A DNA stretch of 36,820 nt from Basidiobolus meristosporus CBS 931.73 (lineage: Eukaryota; Basidiobolomycota; Basidiobolomycetes; Basidiobolales; Basidiobolaceae), in NCBI GenBank assembly GCA_002104905.1, contig MCFE01000778.1, forward strand, positions 1 to 36,820. Reading direction: 5' to 3'. Position 1 is the stretch's first letter; the number at the start of each line of letters is the position of its first letter. Shown one piece after another: positions 32,423-36,820 of the stretch. Under the pieces are notes generated by a model, which was not told the origin of the DNA, ran no database searches, and was given only the letters and a program-made list of their open reading frames with translations. A program made the position numbers and the translations under genes.

Positions 32423-33066
32423 TGTTATGATCCATTTTATCACTTCTCAGAATCTATTTTTAGCTGTCACACCTGATTAATTTTCATGTGGTCATTACGT
32501 ACTCAACTGATCTGCTAAGCCTTTCCAAGCAATTAGTCATCTGAGATTTATCCAACCACTTAGCAGTTGCAAAGACATCAGCTGATTAATGATGCAGTTT
32601 TTCATTTATCTTATGCAACTATCAACACCACAACAGGTTTCAATTAGTCCAGTCTCTTGGCACTTACTAATGCAACTCAATCAGAACAAGTACAAATAAA
32701 GCTTACTGAACCTTTTGGTTTAGTGTGTGTCTCAACAAAATTAAGATTCTGTCTCAGCAAAAATAAGAATCCAACAATTCAGTTCTAGTTTCTATCCAAG
32801 CCTAGTATATCTAGCACTCCAAAGAACACCAAGCCTAGCCTGCCTAGCAAAGAAATATCATTGTCTTTATAGCCAACCCAGCTATATCCAAGACCAATAT
32901 TAGATCAGAATCTTTCTGCTAATATTTCCGCCACTCTCTGACAACTCTAAGATTCTGCACTTAATTGTCCCTTTGGTTCAGTTAAACCATTCAAGAGTTT
33001 TATTACACTTTCACTTGGATACAACATTTTTTTTGTTGAATTCCATTACATTCAGCCAATTAGAAG
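32423..33066 (+). repeat. probable 5' LTR and leader of a Ty3/gypsy element
   Basis: TGTTATGATCC at 32423 looks like a gypsy LTR start and the region leads without a gene into a gypsy gag. The 3' LTR is absent, so the LTR end and primer site cannot be placed. Confidence 0.4.
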
Positions 33067-33823
33067 ATGTCCTCAGCAGCAAGCAATCCAAACCTTTCCA
33101 TGTTGGAAGAAGCCAGAAGAAATCAGGAAGAACTTACTGAACAGCTTGAAAACATCATGCTTGAAAGAAATACAATGATGCTTGAGCACTCAAAGCTTGC
33201 CAAAACAAGATCTGATAATCACCGTAGAGATGAACTCCTTGAAGTTATATCCGGTTACCAAGATGAAATTGGAATAATTAAGGAAGCACTGGAGAATATT
33301 GCCATAGTAATTGACAGCATTGAAAATCCGCCCAGCCTTGCTCTGCATCAGCCACCAAGAAGTCATGCCTTTGAATCCTCCAGATCTACATCTCCTTATA
33401 GACCTGCCCTGGTGGTTGTTCCAAGATCCTTGCCTGTTTATGCTGAAGGCACCAATGCCACCAAGAATCCAACTGAGTTTCTTTACAAGTTTAGTCACAT
33501 CTTAGCTGCACACCAGCTAGACCCTGACACCAACTGGGCTAGACTTCTGCCCCACTGTCTCACAATGCAAGATGCTGACTGGGTTGAAGTGAACATTCCT
33601 TCCAATAGTACGTGGAAGATTGCCCAACACCTCTTTTGCAGCCATTTTGAAGATCCTCTCAAGAAAGCACATCTGAACTGCAACTTATGGAAAACTAAAA
33701 TGCAAAAAGGTCAATCTGTGCAGCACTTCTGTGATAGATTCCAAAGACAAATGAGATTAGCTGGAGTTAGTGATGATAATCAATCGCTTACTGCTCATTT
33801 TCTTTCAAACTTTTCACACCAGC
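33067..33823 (+). pseudogene. Ty3/gypsy Gag, cut off by a LINE insertion
   Basis: ATG at 33067 opens a frame of about 252 Gag codons; it then reads on into LINE sequence to a stop at 33924. The N-terminal 80 residues are a coiled coil (heptads around ELTEQLENIMLERNTMMLEH). The capsid domain follows with the gypsy retrotransposon Gag pattern: LPHCLTMQDADWVEV, FCSHFEDPLKKAHLNCNLW, QSVQHFCDRFQRQMRLAGV. Such Gag proteins form the virus-like particle that packages element RNA. The frame has no stop or shift up to the LINE junction at 33824, so the loss of pol looks recent. The zinc knuckle and pol are missing. Confidence 0.85.
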
Positions 33824-33887
33824 TTAGGGGGGGAGACAGTAACCAACAGGTAAAATCTTTATTTCAGTTGAAACAAAGAAGCCAGCG

Positions 33888-36641
33888 CTACTGTTGTAGC
33901 TTTGATACAAGAGTGTGTAGCTGAGGGGAATTTGTAGGTAAGTTAATAAGAAGTGATGATAGTTCTTCAGTGCTCAAGACACTGTTCAGTGGGAAGGGGG
34001 GTAGCAAGAGAGGTAAGAATGACTTGTGAACAACATTAATGAGGGGAATGTGATAAGGATTGATATTCATCATAAAGGGAGTGTGCTGCTGCAGATATTG
34101 CTGCCAAAGGTCTGTCAAGTACTTCAGGTAGGCCAGCTTGGGTTTTTCTGACTGCAGAATAAAGTGAGCAAACTTCTTGACTTCAGGATCTCCAAGTATA
34201 GTTCTCCAGCAAGAGCCAGGTGTTGTGTGGTGTGTTCTCTTCCAGGCCTTAATCAGTGGGTTGTTGCAGTTGTGAAGTCTGAGGTATAATCTGGTTCTAA
34301 GGTAGAGAAGTCTGATCTTATAGGGCATAAACCCAAAAGCACCAAGAATAGCATGTCTGTAGGGGCATTCAGGCAAATGAGGCACCAAGGAGGTAATGCA
34401 CCATACTGCAAACTTGTCAAGCTTAGTGCAGTCTCTAGAAGTAAGAGAGAGAAGTGGTAAGCCAAATTCCAGGACAGGGAAGACAAACTGCTTGAGTAGA
34501 AGGAGGCAGCTGGGAGCTGAAGTTGTAGGAGGAGTAACAGCCAGTAGCTTGTGGAGTGCCTGTCTTGCAAGGATAATTCTCTACTTCAGGTGTGCTCCAG
34601 AGTCTAGTCCAGTAGGAAGGAAAGGAAAGCCAAGATATGTAGCAGAAACCTGAGCAGGTAGAGTGGAGTTCTCCAAGTTGATGGGAGAGCCCAAAGGTAC
34701 TGTCTTTGCAATGGAAAGCTAGAGATTATTCTTCTGCAGATACTGGTGGATGGTCTGGGAGTCTTGTTGCACATTTGAGGAGGATATTCTGATGTCATCA
34801 GCAAAGAGAGTAACCAGGCAGTCAGCTGAGAGTCTTGGGAAATCATTCAGGAAGATGGCAAACAGTATAGGACCAAGCACAGATCCTTGAACCACTCCAT
34901 TAGGAACTGAGAATACAGCTGATTGCTCACTTGGGTGCAGAATTCTTGCTTGTGGATCCAGAAACAGAGACCTGACAGGGAGGGTGAGAGAGGTACTGGA
35001 GAAGCATTGCAACTTGGACCAAAGCAGATTTCTGTCAACTGAATCAAAGGCCTTAGTAATTTCAAACAGAACAGAGGGATACTTGCACTGGAGAGAGTGA
35101 TCTTGGCTAAGTATGACTGCATATTCCAAGGAGAGGTCAGGAACAAAGCCAAACTGTGCAGGATGAAACTTGATGGAGTCAGAGTAGAGCTCCTGAGCAA
35201 GCAGAACCTCAAACACCTTTCTGCAGGTGGGCAGCAGAGATATTGGCCTGTAGGAGCTAGGATCCAGGTGCCTTCCTTTACCCTTGTACAGTGGCAGAAC
35301 ATTTGCAAAGGACCATTCCTCAGGAGTAGAAAGCTGGGCTGAGCATTGCTGAAACAGTGGAAGCAGAAGTGCAGACATGGCCTTGGTACTAGTCTTGAGA
35401 AGCTCATAGGAGATTGTGTCCACACCTGGAGCAGTAGAGTTGGGAAGCCTCTTGAGCACATTATGGATTCTCCCTTGATCAAGTGCAAGTGGGATGGGCA
35501 GAGTCTTGAAGTCAGGATGAAAGCCAGGAGTTGAGTACTGCTTTGTAGAGAAGAAGATGTTAGCCAGCTGTTCTATTGAAGGTAACTTCCTGGAAGAGGG
35601 CCTCATTGCCCTGTAGAGTCTTGATACTGTTCTTGTTATAGAGTTGGAAGATTGCAGAGGCAAAGAACTCATAATATGATCCCAGAGCTGAGTATGCAGA
35701 GTGTGGTGAATTGCCTTGGAGTGGTGTATGGCTGTCAGGTGGAGTTTCTCTGTTTTTAGGTTAGGGAAACTCAGGTAGCTTTGTTGCAGGGCTGAAACTA
35801 TAGATTCCCTTTCTCTTGAGGTAACAGCAGTAGTCTTGCATGGCAGTGAGAGGGAGGCAGACACCAGAATCAGATGCTTCACAAAGAGCCAGGCATAGTT
35901 GAGATCATCTGGCAGAGAAAGTAGCAAACTGGCAAGCTTCAAGTAGTTCCCAAAGTCTTTCTTCTGATTCTTGGTAGCTTTGTGGGTGAGCACAGTAAGT
36001 TTTGGCAGCTTCTTCTTCACAACTAGTTGCATAGAAAGGGACCAGGCTGGGTGGTCAGAGGCTCTCAAGGATCCTAGCTCAGCTCCAGAGAATTGCTTGA
36101 CTTCATTCACAAAGTAGAGGGCAGCAGCAGAAGGGCAGATCCAGTCAACACATCTTTTCTCAGATTGAGCACCTAGTGCTAGCAGATGGCTTTCTCTCAG
36201 GAAGTTCAGTAGAAATGTAGACCCTGGCTTCATTCTTGCAGTCAGAGTAGTCTTGTTCTCAGGATGGGGAATGTTGAGATCTCCAAGCAAGATAATAGGT
36301 GTTGATATAGATTGCTGGTATTGCTGAACTTTCTGGCATATAACTTGCACTTCCTGAAGGGCAAGACTTGGAGGCAGATAGCAGAGCACCAGACTGATAG
36401 TTGGCAACTGGAGAGCAGCACAGTAAGGGGAGTTAAGAGGAACACAGAGCTGAGGAGTATTGATGGTAGAAGAGATGAAGCAGATGGAGGAGGTATTCTT
36501 TGTTCTAGGAGTAGAAAAGCAATATAGATTAGTCAAAAGTATAGAGGGTAGCTGGACATCAATCAAACACAGGAGGGAAAATCTTGAAAGAAGTCTCTCT
36601 AGAGTTGGTCTTGATGGCTGTATGCTGTTGCAGTTAAGCAA
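33888..36641 (-). pseudogene. LINE ORF2, endonuclease-reverse transcriptase, two stops
   Basis: A single frame of about 917 codons is broken only by TAG at 34721-34719 (CAG in copy 1) and TAG at 34583-34581 (AAG in copy 1). Counting from 36641: an apurinic-type endonuclease with LNCNS (2-6), LLGDLN (118-123) and SDHPAW (195-200), then RT with APGVD (404-408), YRPISLL (464-470), LFEITKAFD (525-533), QGSVLGP (585-591) and FADD (613-616). A C-terminal region of about 270 residues has no domain I can name; no RNase H is visible. The first catalytic Asp of RT motif A is Glu527 (GAA at 35063-35061), while copy 1 has GAC. ORF2 cuts the target DNA and copies element RNA in place. Confidence 0.9.
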
Positions 36642-36656
36642 CAGAACTTCAGGTAG

Positions 36657-36820
36657 TCAGGCAGAGGTTGTAGCTTCTTCAGAGGCAGCATTGACAATGT
36701 GACCTGCAGAGTCCCAGAGCTCTTCAAATGGTGCATCACTTAAGTCAGCAAGGAGGGAAATGGCATGATTCTTGAGGAAGTATGCCACCTCATAGGAGGG
36801 GGCTTGTCTCTTGATGGCAG
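36657..36820 (-). CDS. LINE ORF1, C-terminal end only
   Basis: An open frame enters from the right edge and ends at a TGA (36659-36657). About 53 residues are visible (for example APSYEVAYFLKNHAIS, FEELWDSAGHIVNAASEEA). It is in the same frame as ORF2, with only 15 bases between the TGA and the TTG at 36641. No zinc knuckle or RRM is seen in this part. ORF1 proteins of LINEs usually bind the element RNA. The rest lies beyond the window. Confidence 0.6.
   Translation of the reverse strand, partial: AIKRQAPSYEVAYFLKNHAISLLADLSDAPFEELWDSAGHIVNAASEEATTSA

Larger units (their letters stand above)
33824..36820 (-). mobile_element. LINE copy 2 (APE-type endonuclease + RT), runs off the right edge
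   Basis: Minus-strand non-LTR retrotransposon. It contains the end of ORF1 (36820-36657), the whole of ORF2 (about 36656-33888) and a short 3' untranslated end finishing in CCCCCCTAA at the junction with gypsy gag. There is no poly(A) tail. The 5' end lies outside the window. It is the best preserved element here. Confidence 0.9.

Noticed and set aside
1-36820. CRISPR array, bacterial operon or viral genome
   Set aside because: No regularly spaced repeats; spliced eukaryotic genes and fungal retroelements account for the window.

Overview
This window looks like nuclear DNA of a filamentous fungus. It carries five intron-rich protein genes with short GT-AG introns (54-92 nt, one of 252 nt), among them the fungal chitin synthase chaperone CHS7 and the vacuolar armadillo protein VAC8. 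Intron density (5-10 per gene) argues against a Saccharomyces-type yeast. The exact phylum cannot be fixed from the sequence alone; an early-diverging or basidiomycete-like lineage would fit.

Layout. (1) 1-9.0 kb is AT-rich and filled with decayed retroelements: a broken ORF of unknown family, a minus-strand Ty1/copia relic, a plus-strand copia element with both LTRs (4059-7870) into which a solo LTR has jumped (6395-6744, perfect CAAAT duplication), and a third copia relic. (2) 9.7-24.5 kb is a gene island of higher GC with zup1-like (C78 peptidase, minus), CHS7 (plus), PUB1/TIA-1-like (plus), VAC8 (plus) and EDE1/Eps15-like (minus). VAC8 and EDE1 are convergent; zup1 and CHS7 are divergent. 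I assembled all five as spliced models whose reading frame closes at every junction. (3) 24.5-28.4 kb has no gene I can support. (4) 29.0-36.8 kb is a second retroelement cluster: tandem LINE 3' ends, LTRs nested inside LTRs, an RT scrap of another LINE, a truncated LINE copy with a solo LTR in it, the 5' part of a Ty3/gypsy element with gag, and a nearly intact LINE running off the right edge.

How the genes relate. The five host genes are housekeeping functions, not a cluster: ubiquitin-chain cleavage (zup1-like), export of chitin synthase from the ER (CHS7), mRNA binding (PUB1), vacuole membrane scaffolding (VAC8) and endocytic site initiation (EDE1). CHS7, EDE1 and VAC8 all bear on membrane traffic, but nothing in the sequence shows co-regulation.

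Most interesting signals: an inverted repeat around the TATA-like box of the copia LTRs whose arms changed in a compensating way in one LTR; four LINE 3' ends that all finish in CCCCTAA, which resembles the C-rich telomere strand; VAC8 in which all ten introns are phase 1 and several exons each encode one ARM repeat; and two copia relics arranged as a long inverted repeat.
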